A stretch of DNA of 35,337 nucleotides. It comes from Hominenteromicrobium mulieris (GTDB lineage Bacteria > Bacillota > Clostridia > Oscillospirales > Acutalibacteraceae). Positions within the stretch are counted from its first letter, which is position 1, and each line of letters starts with the position of its first letter. Where the stretch lies: contig JAJJOY010000013.1 in the NCBI GenBank assembly GCA_021029595.1, positions 1 to 35,337 on the forward strand. Direction: 5' to 3'. This document shows, in pieces, positions 1 through 7,583 of this stretch. Below the pieces are notes generated by a model, which saw only the letters and a program-made list of their open reading frames with translations, was not told where the DNA came from and did no database searches. The position numbers and the translations under genes are program-made.

Positions 1-333
<333 letters not shown>

Positions 334-581
334 TTGTATCTAAACGCTTTCGCGCTCAAATCTTTTTCAGAGCTTTAATTCGCTCATAACGTCGTTCTGA
401 CGTTCGTCACAGATTTGTTGAGTTCTGTTTCTCGTAAGTTTCTTTGAGTCTCTCAAAGAAATTACAGGTTCCATTCTTTCTCTCGTTGTTTAATTTTCAA
501 GGTCCTGTGCTCTCTTTCAAGCGGCTTTCCTTTTAAGCTTTTCGCTTTCAGTTTTTTGCCGTCTCTCTCGAGCGCTTGACT
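334..581 (-). other. 16S rRNA leader (pre-rRNA 5' spacer)
   Basis: About 250 transcribed but non-coding bases lie between the rRNA promoter and the mature 16S 5' end. The minus strand contains an AAAATTAAACAACG-type leader segment and several short inverted repeats, for example the TTTCTTTGAGAGACTCAAAG hairpin, as expected for rRNA processing and antitermination leaders. No tRNA or protein gene is seen in it. Confidence 0.7.
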
Positions 582-610
582 ATAATACCACGTACAACCC
601 CTTTTGTCAA
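582..610 (-). promoter_or_regulatory. rRNA operon promoter
   Basis: On the minus strand a perfect -35 TTGACA (605-610) and a -10 TATTAT (582-587) are separated by exactly 17 bases. The segment around the -10, GTGGTATTATA, is identical to that of the lone 5S gene promoter at 28077-28105, which supports both calls. Confidence 0.85.
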
Positions 611-1042
611 CACTTTTTTGAAAGTTTTTTTAAGTTTTTTTCGAAAAACTACATCTATATGTTACGCCTTAATTCAAACACAATATATAGTGTATCTCCG
701 AATGGGCATTTTTGCATTTACATGCCCATATACATGGCTTACGCAAACTATTTTACGAAATTTTTTTGAAAAAATCAAGAAAAACTTTTTGAAAAGGTGG
801 TCTTAAAGTTGCAAAAGCCCCTCTCTGTACCCCAAAGCTTCAAGCACATCTTCTTATATATCTGGCGCATCAGTGTCCTTTCACTTCTGAACCTCCTCAT
901 AATCTTTCTGATTTTATCCGAAAAAAGTTTTTAAAACACTTAAAATCGCCGTGAAGTTATCGTAAAGCTTTACAATGCAACCCTATATCTTCTTATATAT
1001 AGTTATAGGAAGACGCGTTTTTTGCGGTTCTGCTTTTCTCTT
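611..1042. other. AT-rich intergenic region without a gene
   Basis: No convincing coding sequence is seen. The region is AT-rich and repeats the motif TCTTCTTATATAT at 849-861 and 988-1000, with a related TTCTTCTATATATA at 1084-1097. Short poly-T and poly-A runs occur near 620-660 and 760-790. An open frame at 576-806 has no ribosome binding site, starts inside the rRNA promoter and encodes a low-complexity F/T/K-rich peptide, so it is not counted as a gene. Confidence 0.6.
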
Positions 1043-1099
1043 TATATATAGAAGAAACGCGCTGCGGTCATCCCACAACGCGTTTCTTCTATATATATA
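1043..1099 (-). terminator. Long hairpin, probable terminator of the MATE gene
   Basis: A perfect 19-base inverted repeat, TATATATAGAAGAAACGCG at 1043-1061 against its complement at 1079-1097, lies just downstream of the MATE stop codon. There is no clear T-run after the stem on the minus strand, so it may act as an RNA-stabilising hairpin rather than a classic intrinsic terminator. Confidence 0.55.
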
Positions 1100-1107
1100 A
1101 GTATACT

Positions 1108-2529
1108 TTATGCTTTTGCCGCCTCGGCCTGCTCCGCTTTCGCCTTTTCCATCATCTTATGGTGCACGATAAGGTAGCACACAAAATGCGCGGCCGCCGT
1201 CACGGCCCACGTCACCGGGTACGAGAGGAACAGCATGAACAGCGTGCGGTTCATCTGGAAGACCGTCAGGATCCACACCACACGCAGCGCACACGCACCT
1301 GTAAGCGATACAATCATCGGCATGATCGAATACCCCATACCGCGCAAAACGCCCACGTGCGTGTCCATAATGCCGCAAAGGAAGTACGGTACGCACACAA
1401 TGAGCATACGCTCCAAACCGTACTGGATAACCTCCGGGTCAGACGTATATATAGAAAGTAAAGGTGTGCCCAGCAAATACGCGCCGCAGCCGAGCACAAC
1501 GCCCGTCACGGTCACACACAAAATGCAGATGCGCAGAATTTTCGCCACGCGGTCGTATTTCTTCGCGCCCATGTTCTGCCCGGTAAAGGACAGCGCCGTC
1601 TGGTAAAACGCGTTCATCGCAACGTACACAAAGCCCTCAATGTTGGCCGCAGCCGTGCTGCCCGCCATAACGGTGGAGCCGAACGAGTTGATAGAGGACT
1701 GAATGAGCACGTTCGAAATGGAGAACACCGCGCCCTGCATGCCCGCCGGCAGGCCGACACGCATCATGCCGAAAAACTTATCTTTATAGATATGCAGCTT
1801 ATGCAGCTCTAAACGGTAAGAAGCGTTCGTTTTCATCAGGCAGATGGTCACAAGTCCCGCAGAAATCACCTGCGAAATGACCGTCGCAATGGCAACACCC
1901 GCCACGCCGAGATGGAACACAATGACGAAGAACAGATTCAAAATGACGTTTACAACGCCCGCAATGGTCAAAAAGTACAGCGGGCGCTTTGTGTCACCCA
2001 CAGAGCGCAAAATCGCCGCGCCGAAGTTGTACAGCATCATCGCCGGCATGCCCACAAAGTATATGCGCATGTAAAGCGCCGCCTGACCCAAAACGTCCTC
2101 CGGGGTGCCCATCAGGGTCAGCAGCGGCTCCGCAAACGCAACGCCCACGGCAATCAATATAACACCGCTCACAAGACTTGTCAGCACAGAGGTATGTACG
2201 GTCTCGCTCAGCTGCTTTGCATCCTGTGCGCCGTAATAGCGCGCCACAAGCACGTTTGTGCCTATGGAAAGGCCGATGAACACGTTGATGAGCAAATTGA
2301 TAAGCGCGCCGGTAGAGCCCACCGCCGCCAGTGCCGTGTGGCCGGTAAAGCGGCCGACCACCACAATATCCGCCGCGTTAAAGAACAGCTGCAAAACGCC
2401 GGAAAGCATCAGCGGCACCGCAAAGCGCAGAATTTTGCCCAGCAGCGGACCGTTGCACATGTCGATCTCGTAGGACCGCTTTCCTTTTGCCTGTCGTTTT
2501 GCCATAAAAGCCTGTATCTTTTCTTTCAT
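1108..2529 (-). CDS. MATE family multidrug/toxin efflux transporter
   Basis: This 473-residue polytopic membrane protein belongs to the MATE (multidrug and toxic compound extrusion) family, which exports drugs or metabolites in exchange for Na+ or H+. The family length (about 450) fits, about 12 hydrophobic segments are visible, and the N-terminal half has the characteristic sequence LRFAVPLMLSGVLQLFFNAADIVVVGR in pieces, including the LMLSGVLQ and DIVVVGRF stretches near residues 45-70. The ATG at 2529 was chosen because an AGGAGG site lies 12 bases upstream; an in-frame start further upstream would overlap the preceding gene. The stop of the LUD gene is 1 base before this ATG, so the two are very likely co-transcribed. 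The substrate cannot be deduced. Confidence 0.92.
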   Translation of the reverse strand: MKEKIQAFMAKRQAKGKRSYEIDMCNGPLLGKILRFAVPLMLSGVLQLFFNAADIVVVGRFTGHTALAAVGSTGALINLLINVFIGLSIGTNVLVARYYGAQDAKQLSETVHTSVLTSLVSGVILIAVGVAFAEPLLTLMGTPEDVLGQAALYMRIYFVGMPAMMLYNFGAAILRSVGDTKRPLYFLTIAGVVNVILNLFFVIVFHLGVAGVAIATVISQVISAGLVTICLMKTNASYRLELHKLHIYKDKFFGMMRVGLPAGMQGAVFSISNVLIQSSINSFGSTVMAGSTAAANIEGFVYVAMNAFYQTALSFTGQNMGAKKYDRVAKILRICILCVTVTGVVLGCGAYLLGTPLLSIYTSDPEVIQYGLERMLIVCVPYFLCGIMDTHVGVLRGMGYSIMPMIVSLTGACALRVVWILTVFQMNRTLFMLFLSYPVTWAVTAAAHFVCYLIVHHKMMEKAKAEQAEAAKA

Positions 2530-2530
2530 A

Positions 2531-3202
2531 TCAGTAACCGACCTCCTCACCGATGAGAATGACATGAATTCTGCCCTTCACGCGCTGGCGTGCCAAAACC
2601 GTGTACATCGCGCAGATGCGATTTTCCGAGCGGCAGCCCGCGCACAGCTCGCCGTCCGTGCCGGGACACGCCCCGTGCGTGCACGGCGTGTCCAAATTCA
2701 GCCGCATGGCATTTGCGGGCGTCGCACAGCTTTTCACGCGCTTTGCGGCGTCGTCTATGTCGCGCACAATCTTGTTGCACCCCGCAAAAACCAGCACCTT
2801 TTTCGGGCCGAACAGCATCGCCGCCACGCGGTTGCCGTTGCCGTCTACATTATAGAGCTCTCCGTGCTCCGTAACGGCGTTTGTGCCCGTCAAAAACACA
2901 TCAGAGGAAAACACCTCACGGTACAGCTTCTCGCGCTCCTCGGGCGTTTTCGCGGTTGTTCTGTCCAAAAATTCATAGTCCCCGCAGCGCATTAAGTCCA
3001 TCACGCCGGTCTCATCCAGCGTCACGCTGCCGCCGCAGGAAATCACATCGCCCGGCTGCAGCAGCTCTTTTGCGATTTTTACGGCGTCCGCACACGTGGG
3101 CGCATAATACGCCTGCATGTTGTTTTTCTCCAGTGCATCCATCACGCGCCGTATGCGCAGCTCTGCGGCGCTTTTGCGGTGCACGGTATCTTGTGTGTTC
3201 AT
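2531..3202 (-). CDS. LUD domain protein (DUF162, lactate-utilisation-like)
   Basis: This 223-residue cytoplasmic protein matches the LUD/DUF162 family (YkgG/LutC-like): the features NNMQAYYAPTCADAVKIAK, GDVISCGGSVTLDETG and FLTGTNAVTEHGEL are typical. In Bacillus, LutC works with LutA and LutB in lactate oxidation, but neither partner is nearby, and stand-alone clostridial members are of unknown function. The C-terminal part has a cysteine cluster (CTHGACPG, CAGC, C at about residues 175-200) that could bind a metal or an Fe-S cluster; this is inference. The start at 3202 (ATG) has GGGGAG 9 bases upstream; a TTG three codons earlier would sit in the ribosome binding site. It is followed 1 base later by the MATE gene. 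Confidence 0.85.
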   Translation of the reverse strand: MNTQDTVHRKSAAELRIRRVMDALEKNNMQAYYAPTCADAVKIAKELLQPGDVISCGGSVTLDETGVMDLMRCGDYEFLDRTTAKTPEEREKLYREVFSSDVFLTGTNAVTEHGELYNVDGNGNRVAAMLFGPKKVLVFAGCNKIVRDIDDAAKRVKSCATPANAMRLNLDTPCTHGACPGTDGELCAGCRSENRICAMYTVLARQRVKGRIHVILIGEEVGY

Positions 3203-3283
3203 GGTGTACAACTCCCCTCTCGGCGCGTTTCATGCCCATTTATGCCTAACCGCCGCCGATTTTTTAAAATAAGAAAGCACTAA

Positions 3284-3310
3284 GGACGGAAAAGCACATG
3301 CCTTTCCGCC
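3284..3310 (-). terminator. Probable terminator of the lipoprotein gene
   Basis: On the minus strand GGAAAGGC and GCTTTTCC form an 8-bp stem with a 4-base loop, 12 bases after the stop codon of the 3322-3876 gene, followed by a T-rich stretch that starts only after several bases. It is a moderate rather than a strong candidate. Confidence 0.45.
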
Positions 3311-3321
3311 CCCTATAATTT

Positions 3322-3876
3322 TTATTTTGCCTTTGCGTCCGCAAACGTATTGAAGCACTCCAGAACGTGCTCCTTGTGTGTTTTATTCGCGTCTTCCTTT
3401 TCCGACTTCGCGTCGGTGTAGATCAAAAGGAAGCGGCCGTCGTTTGAAAGATAACCCGGCACGGTGTTATCCAGCACCTTAAACGTGCCGTCTGCGCGCA
3501 CAGCGTCCTGAAGCGCCTTAGCGGTCTCGGAAAGCTCCGCCGGGAACTCATACACTTCAAGCTGCACAGCGGAATCTGCGTAACGGTATACATATTTATA
3601 GCCGTTTTCGGCGCCGATGACGTCGTAAGACATCTGCACCTTTTCGCCCGCTGCCACCTTGCAGTCTTCAAGATACTTGCAAAGGCCCTGAATATCATCG
3701 TCATAGCCCGCAGGGTCTTTGTCGGTACTCTCCGCGGTCTCGCCCTCGCTCGCCGCGGAAGATGTCTCCAGCGTTGCGACCGCCGTGCTTGAAGAGCTGT
3801 TGTTTGCACAGGCCGTCACAGATACGCACAGCAGCGCGGCCAGCAGAACAGCCAGCAGCTTTTTTATATTTTTCAT
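3322..3876 (-). CDS. Hypothetical lipoprotein
   Basis: This is a 184-residue secreted lipoprotein of unknown function. It starts with a basic N-terminus (MKNIKK), a hydrophobic segment and the lipobox SVTAC, so lipidation at the cysteine near residue 23 is expected. A serine/threonine/glutamate-rich linker (about residues 25-55) is followed by a small globular domain of about 125 residues with alternating charged and aromatic positions and no recognised motif. An in-frame ATG 24 codons upstream was rejected because it would bury the signal peptide behind a basic, non-hydrophobic stretch; the chosen ATG has GAGAGGA about 12 bases upstream. It is a single gene between two terminators and has no obvious partner. 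Confidence 0.75.
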   Translation of the reverse strand: MKNIKKLLAVLLAALLCVSVTACANNSSSSTAVATLETSSAASEGETAESTDKDPAGYDDDIQGLCKYLEDCKVAAGEKVQMSYDVIGAENGYKYVYRYADSAVQLEVYEFPAELSETAKALQDAVRADGTFKVLDNTVPGYLSNDGRFLLIYTDAKSEKEDANKTHKEHVLECFNTFADAKAK

Positions 3877-4059
3877 GATTTGAACCAATCCTCTCTTTTT
3901 CCTCGTTCTTCTTATTATAGAACGGGTCATACAGCTTGATTTTACCATACCCCACGGCAGATAGCAACACCCATTTGCAAGAAAAACCGTTTTGCCCGCT
4001 GCAACGGAAAATTTTGCCCGCTGTAAAGCAAAAATGAATAAATTCTAAGCATATTCTAA

Positions 4060-4088
4060 TTGACGTTCACACCATGTCATGGTATAAT
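4060..4088 (+). promoter_or_regulatory. Sigma-A type promoter
   Basis: TTGACG at 4060-4065 and a perfect TATAAT at 4083-4088 are 17 bases apart, 43 bases before the GTG start of the dual-anchored lipoprotein gene. This is one of the best promoters in the window and suggests constitutive expression. Confidence 0.85.
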
Positions 4089-4130
4089 GAACACAACAAA
4101 CACCGTTCAAATTTATGAGGAGGTAACGCC

Positions 4131-5006
4131 GTGAAAAACAAGGGTATAAAAATCGGAGTCGTGTTCATTCTGCTGTTCGCTCTGCTCTCAGTGGCAGGCT
4201 GTCAACAAGAGGACGTGGTGATCGTAGGCGTAGAGCCGGGACAGCCGGGGCCTACAAGCGGGCAGCTGCGCATTTCATTCGCGCCAGTGTCGTCTTCGGC
4301 AAGCATCAAACTATCACCAAACATAACCATTAACGACCTTTCTTTGTCAGCAGATATGTCCTTCACCGTTACGAATACGGATACCAATGCTACGACCGTG
4401 CTGACGGGCGTAGTGATCGACGCGGATCCTGCGTTCACACATGCAGAATTTGATGCGAATGGTAGCGCACTGTCAACTACACGTGTAAGTCTCTTGATTC
4501 CCTACACGTTAGAACCGGGAAATTATAAAGTAACAGCCGTAACAGGCTCCATAAATTTCCTTTCGCATGACAAAGCAGGCAATGACATAGCAGCCAGCCA
4601 TTCCCTATCTTCCGTATCTTTGGCCAATGAGGGCATAAAGAACACCTTCACCATTGCCGTGCCCGAATTGACCCCGACCCCGGAACCGACGGCCACGCCG
4701 ACAGCGGAACCCACCGCAACGCCCACGGCGGAACCGACGGCAACACCGACTGCAGAGCCCACCGCAACGCCCACGGCGGAACCGACGGCCACGCCCACAG
4801 CGGAACCGACGGCCACGCCCACAGCGGAACCAACGGCGACACCTACGGCAGCTCCCACAGCCGTACCGACTGCCGTGCCAACCGCAACCCCAAGCCCGAC
4901 GAACCACCCCAAAACGGGCGATGATTTTGCCCCCGCACTTTGGCTGACGCTCTGCGCAGGCAGCCTCGCGGCGCTCGCCCTGCTTCTTAAAAAACGACAC
5001 ATTTAA
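4131..5006 (+). CDS. Surface lipoprotein with PT-repeat stalk and sortase-type C-terminus
   Basis: This 291-residue secreted protein has two anchoring signals. At the N-terminus a hydrophobic segment ends in the lipobox SVAGC (Cys24). At the C-terminus the motif NHPKTGD is followed by a hydrophobic segment and a KKRH tail, the layout of a cell-wall sorting signal (variant of LPXTG; N/S-P-x-T-G variants are common in Clostridia). Residues about 40-175 form a beta-rich domain with no recognised family. Residues about 180-262 are a proline/threonine-rich stalk built from the 8-residue unit PTATPTAE, typical of wall-spanning spacers. The GTG start has GAGGAGG 7 bases upstream. It stands alone between its own promoter and a hairpin terminator. 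Function is unknown; an exposed stalked domain is inferred. Confidence 0.8.
   Translation: MKNKGIKIGVVFILLFALLSVAGCQQEDVVIVGVEPGQPGPTSGQLRISFAPVSSSASIKLSPNITINDLSLSADMSFTVTNTDTNATTVLTGVVIDADPAFTHAEFDANGSALSTTRVSLLIPYTLEPGNYKVTAVTGSINFLSHDKAGNDIAASHSLSSVSLANEGIKNTFTIAVPELTPTPEPTATPTAEPTATPTAEPTATPTAEPTATPTAEPTATPTAEPTATPTAEPTATPTAAPTAVPTAVPTATPSPTNHPKTGDDFAPALWLTLCAGSLAALALLLKKRHI
4669..4890 (+). repeat. In-gene tandem repeat coding for PTATPTAE units
   Basis: A 24-base period encoding about eight copies of PTATPTAE, followed by degenerate units (PTAAPTAVPTAV). Synonymous differences between copies (acg/aca/acc/act, gcg/gca/gcc) show the repeat is not a very recent expansion. Opposite-strand frames here read as GVAVGSAV repeats and are only shadows. 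Confidence 0.9.
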
Positions 5007-5055
5007 TCGCAGGTAAAAAGCCGACCAGATCAGCGGCTGTCCATACCGGCACACT

Positions 5056-5097
5056 AAAAAACTCATGCTTTCACCGCTTGAAAGCATGAGTTTTTTT
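5056..5097. terminator. Bidirectional intrinsic terminator
   Basis: AAAAAACTCATGCTTTC (5056-5072) pairs with GAAAGCATGAGTTTTTT (5080-5096), with the loop ACCGCTT. A-run and T-run flank the stem, so it can end the lipoprotein transcript from the left and the two-component operon transcript from the right. Confidence 0.9.
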
Positions 5098-5181
5098 GAC
5101 AGCCTATATATTCTCCGACCACGGATTGTACAGGCAAGCTTCTTCGTGTTGTCGGCCAAGCTGCCGAAGGATGAAATATCT

Positions 5182-5391
5182 TCAAAGCGGCATCGGTGTC
5201 CGCGCAATCAGAAGGACTGCCAGAATTGCACCGGCAAATGCTGCCGCCCCTACGACTGCCAGCATTTTTTTGTTGGGCCGCCTCTTCGTTGCTTTGCAAA
5301 TCAGTGCAGCACAAGTCACGCAGACAGCCGCAGCAGCAAGCGCGATGCCCAGCATTTCCCATAACCAAGACAGCTCATATAAGATTCTCAT
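5182..5391 (-). CDS. Small two-TM membrane protein downstream of the two-component system
   Basis: A 69-residue protein that is almost entirely two membrane helices (about residues 8-29 and 44-62), linked by a short basic loop CKATKRRPNKK. No family is recognised. The ATG at 5391 was chosen because GGGAAGG lies about 10 bases upstream; an in-frame ATG 9 codons earlier has no ribosome binding site. It lies 95 bases after the histidine kinase stop on the same strand, with no terminator seen between, so it is probably the last gene of the regulator-kinase operon. It could be an accessory or sensory partner of the kinase or a target; neither is shown by sequence. Confidence 0.6.
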   Translation of the reverse strand: MRILYELSWLWEMLGIALAAAAVCVTCAALICKATKRRPNKKMLAVVGAAAFAGAILAVLLIARTPMPL

Positions 5392-5486
5392 GTGTTCATC
5401 GCCTTCCCTTCTGTTCATCGCAAAACCGCTGCTTTTTCTAAATCTGTTCGTATTCCGCGAACGGCTCACCGGAGATTTCGAGTGCC

Positions 5487-6626
5487 TTATCCCTGTACCG
5501 GCAGCTCCACCGCAATCGTGGTGCCCTTCTTCGAGCTCTCCTCCACCCGGACGCAGCCACCGTGGAGATTGGCGATCTCCCACACCAAAGAAAGCCCCAG
5601 CCCAACGCCGCCGTACTCCCGGCTGCGGGACTTATCCACCCGGAAGAAGGGCTGAAAGATGCTCTGTTGGTATTCCTCCGGGACGCCGCAGCCGGTGTCG
5701 GAAACGCGGATCAGAAGCTTTTCCGGCTCCTGCGTAACAGAAACCTTCACCGAGCCGCCCGAGCGGTTGTACTTGACTGCATTTTCCGTCAGGTTAAAAA
5801 GCAGTCGGTAAATCAGTGCATCACTGCCGATGAGGAAGCCGTCTCCCTCCATCTCCAGCGTAATATTGCGCTTTTCTGCCAAAAGCGCGAGATCTGTGAA
5901 GACCTCCTCAACCATCGGGGCAAGCTGAATCTGCTCGTTTCGCGCCACCTGCTGCAAATTGCTCATTTCAAGCAGCGTTTTGGTCATCTGTGTCAGTCGC
6001 TCCGTCTGTTCCCGCAAAAGCGCGAGAAACTTCGCCGTTTCCGGCAGCATATCGGGATGCTCCGCGGAGAACAGCTCCAGCTGCGCCTGCATCAGTGCCA
6101 GCGGCGTGCGCAGTTCGTGGGCAGCGTTGCCGGTGAACTGCCGCTGGGCGGCAAAGGCGTTGTCCAACCGCTCCAGCATCTGATTGAAAGAGCAGCTCAG
6201 CTGCCGAAACTCCGGCAGAACATTCTCGTTAATCCTCATATCCGCCAGGTTGTTCAGCTGCACCTTCTCCACCTGAGATACAAAGCTGCGCAGCGGCTTG
6301 AGCGCGCGTCCGCTGACAAAATAGGCCAGAACGCCGCTAAGCAGTGTCACCACAGCCGTAATATACCAGTTGGTCATGCGAAAGCGCCCCTGCGCTCCGT
6401 TGACAACGATAGTCAGATCCTCATCGGGCGTTACGAGCTGCGGATTAAAGCTCTCTGCGCCTTCACTGTTCATAATAACCGTGTCGCCTCCCTGTAAGGT
6501 GTCCGCGATTGTGTCCATATAGTACACACCGGAGGAACAAAGCAGCAGATTCATGACAACACAGGTGACACCGATGAGCAGGACAGTCATCAGGGTGATG
6601 CGCCACTGCAAGGAAAGTCGCTTCAT
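5487..6626 (-). CDS. Sensor histidine kinase (HAMP-HisKA-HATPase)
   Basis: This 379-residue membrane histidine kinase has two membrane segments (about 11-31 and 86-104) bounding a short extracytoplasmic sensor loop of about 55 residues. A HAMP-like linker follows, then the phosphoacceptor H-box with His170 in NAAHELRTPL, and the ATP-binding domain with N-box ENAVKY (Asn282), G1 box DTGCG (310-314) and G2 box GVGLGL (340-345). All catalytic motifs are intact. Its ATG overlaps the stop of the response regulator by 4 bases (ATGA), a sign of translational coupling. The gene pair is divergent from the methionine sulfoxide repair operon, so that operon is the natural candidate target. The short loop suggests sensing of a small or membrane-level signal; the ligand is unknown. 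Confidence 0.95.
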   Translation of the reverse strand: MKRLSLQWRITLMTVLLIGVTCVVMNLLLCSSGVYYMDTIADTLQGGDTVIMNSEGAESFNPQLVTPDEDLTIVVNGAQGRFRMTNWYITAVVTLLSGVLAYFVSGRALKPLRSFVSQVEKVQLNNLADMRINENVLPEFRQLSCSFNQMLERLDNAFAAQRQFTGNAAHELRTPLALMQAQLELFSAEHPDMLPETAKFLALLREQTERLTQMTKTLLEMSNLQQVARNEQIQLAPMVEEVFTDLALLAEKRNITLEMEGDGFLIGSDALIYRLLFNLTENAVKYNRSGGSVKVSVTQEPEKLLIRVSDTGCGVPEEYQQSIFQPFFRVDKSRSREYGGVGLGLSLVWEIANLHGGCVRVEESSKKGTTIAVELPVQG

Positions 6627-7300
6627 GTTTCCTCTCCTCCCATCAAATAGCCTTCGCCGATGCGATTACGGATGGGGTCAAACCCCAATGCGGCGCGGAG
6701 CTTCTTGCGCAGGGCGGAGATATGAACCCGGATAGAATTGCTGAAGCTGTCCACGCTGTTATCCCAGACGTGCTCCATCAGCTCTTCCTGACTCACAGGC
6801 CGTCCCTGATGCACCATCAGATATTCCAGAATGCCTGTCTCCTTACGTGTGAGTGTCAGGGGCTGCCCGTTGACGGCAGCGGTGCGGGAGCGTGTGTCGA
6901 ACGTCAGCTCCCCGCAGGTCAGCAACACGGCTTGCTGGGTGAACTGCCGCAAGGTCAGGCTGCGGATACGGGCCTCCAGTTCAGCCAAGTGAAAGGGTTT
7001 TGCAAGATAGTCGTTGGCCCCTGCATCCAACCCCTCAACCTTGTCCTCCACCTCGCCGCGTGCGGAGAGAATCAACACCCGCGTCTCGCGGTCTGTCTGC
7101 CGCAAGGTACGCAGCACGGTCATGCCGTCCTTTCCCGGCAGGTTCAGATCAAGAAGTACCAAATCGTAGCGCTCCACACCCAGAAGTTCCAGCGCCTTTT
7201 CCCCGTCGTAGCAGTAGTCCACGCTGTATGCCAAGCGCCGCAAACTGCGGACAATCGTCTCGCATAGGGCGCGTTCATCTTCAATTACCAAAAGGTGCAT
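6623..7300 (-). CDS. OmpR/PhoB-type response regulator
   Basis: A 225-residue two-domain response regulator. The receiver domain has the acidic pocket E7-D8, the phosphoacceptor Asp51 in LLDLNLPGKDG and the conserved Lys101 in YLAKPF. The C-terminal winged-helix domain (about 128-220) shows the OmpR signature with LTRKETGILEYLM, EELMEHVW and IRVHISALRKKL. The ATG at 7300 has AGGGGGA 6 bases upstream; in-frame starts further upstream were rejected because they lie in the promoter region. It is the first gene of the operon with the histidine kinase. A palindrome in its promoter could be its own binding site. Confidence 0.95.
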   Translation of the reverse strand: MHLLVIEDERALCETIVRSLRRLAYSVDYCYDGEKALELLGVERYDLVLLDLNLPGKDGMTVLRTLRQTDRETRVLILSARGEVEDKVEGLDAGANDYLAKPFHLAELEARIRSLTLRQFTQQAVLLTCGELTFDTRSRTAAVNGQPLTLTRKETGILEYLMVHQGRPVSQEELMEHVWDNSVDSFSNSIRVHISALRKKLRAALGFDPIRNRIGEGYLMGGEET

Positions 7301-7331
7301 AAGAGTCCCCCTTTTCATTTCCTTTTTCTTT

Positions 7332-7360
7332 ATTATAGCAAAAGCAGATAAGATCTGCAT
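7332..7360 (-). promoter_or_regulatory. Promoter of the two-component operon with internal palindrome
   Basis: The -10 TATAAT (complement of 7332-7337) is a perfect match; the -35 at 7355-7360 (ATGCAG) is poor, as expected for an activated promoter. The spacer contains a perfect palindrome GCAGAT-AAG-ATCTGC (7344-7358), a likely operator. The same 100-base divergent region must also serve the redox operon at 7437. Confidence 0.55.
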
Positions 7361-7436
7361 TAAATTTTCGTTCTTAACAGGGATTTTATCTTTCCTGTGC
7401 TATGATGATGGCAGAAAAAGTGAAAGGGTGATAAAA

Positions 7437-7583
7437 TTGAGCTGTGCAAAAAAAGCAGCGGCGCAGGCCACGTTGCTGGTTGTGGGTATCGCCATGCTGT
7501 GCTTCGGCGCATGGCGCGGCGAGGCCGCGACGGTACTGAGCAAAGCGATTAAATTATGTTTGGAGTGTGTAGGCATTGGGTAA
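7437..7583 (+). CDS. Small CXXC membrane protein (CD1871A family-like)
   Basis: A 48-residue protein with one membrane helix (about residues 10-26), the motif GAWRGEAATVLSKA and a C-terminal C-L-E-C (Cys41, Cys44) followed by VGIG. This layout matches the clostridial CD1871A-type CXXC proteins, as remembered, which are small, single-pass and have the CLECxGIG end. The start is non-ATG: the TTG at 7437 has AAAGGG 8 bases upstream, while a GTG three codons earlier overlaps that site. The stop overlaps the TTG start of the next gene by 8 bases, implying coupled translation with the polyferredoxin. The two cysteines could form a redox pair or bind a metal; the placement next to the Fe-S, thioredoxin-like and Msr genes favours a redox role. 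That role is inferred. Confidence 0.75.
   Translation: MSCAKKAAAQATLLVVGIAMLCFGAWRGEAATVLSKAIKLCLECVGIG

Noticed and set aside
576-806. Open frame of 76 codons over the rRNA promoter region
   Set aside because: Low-complexity, no ribosome binding site, begins within the 16S promoter.
4669-4890. Regular repeats that might suggest a CRISPR array
   Set aside because: The 24-base period has no unique spacers and codes in frame for a proline/threonine stalk.
4523-5002. Minus-strand frame reading as GVAVGSAV repeats
   Set aside because: It is the antisense image of the PTATPTAE repeat of the plus-strand lipoprotein gene, which has promoter, ribosome binding site and signal peptide.
5098-5181. 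Possible small gene between the terminator and the 69-residue protein
   Set aside because: Frames here lack a start with ribosome binding site; nothing recognisable.
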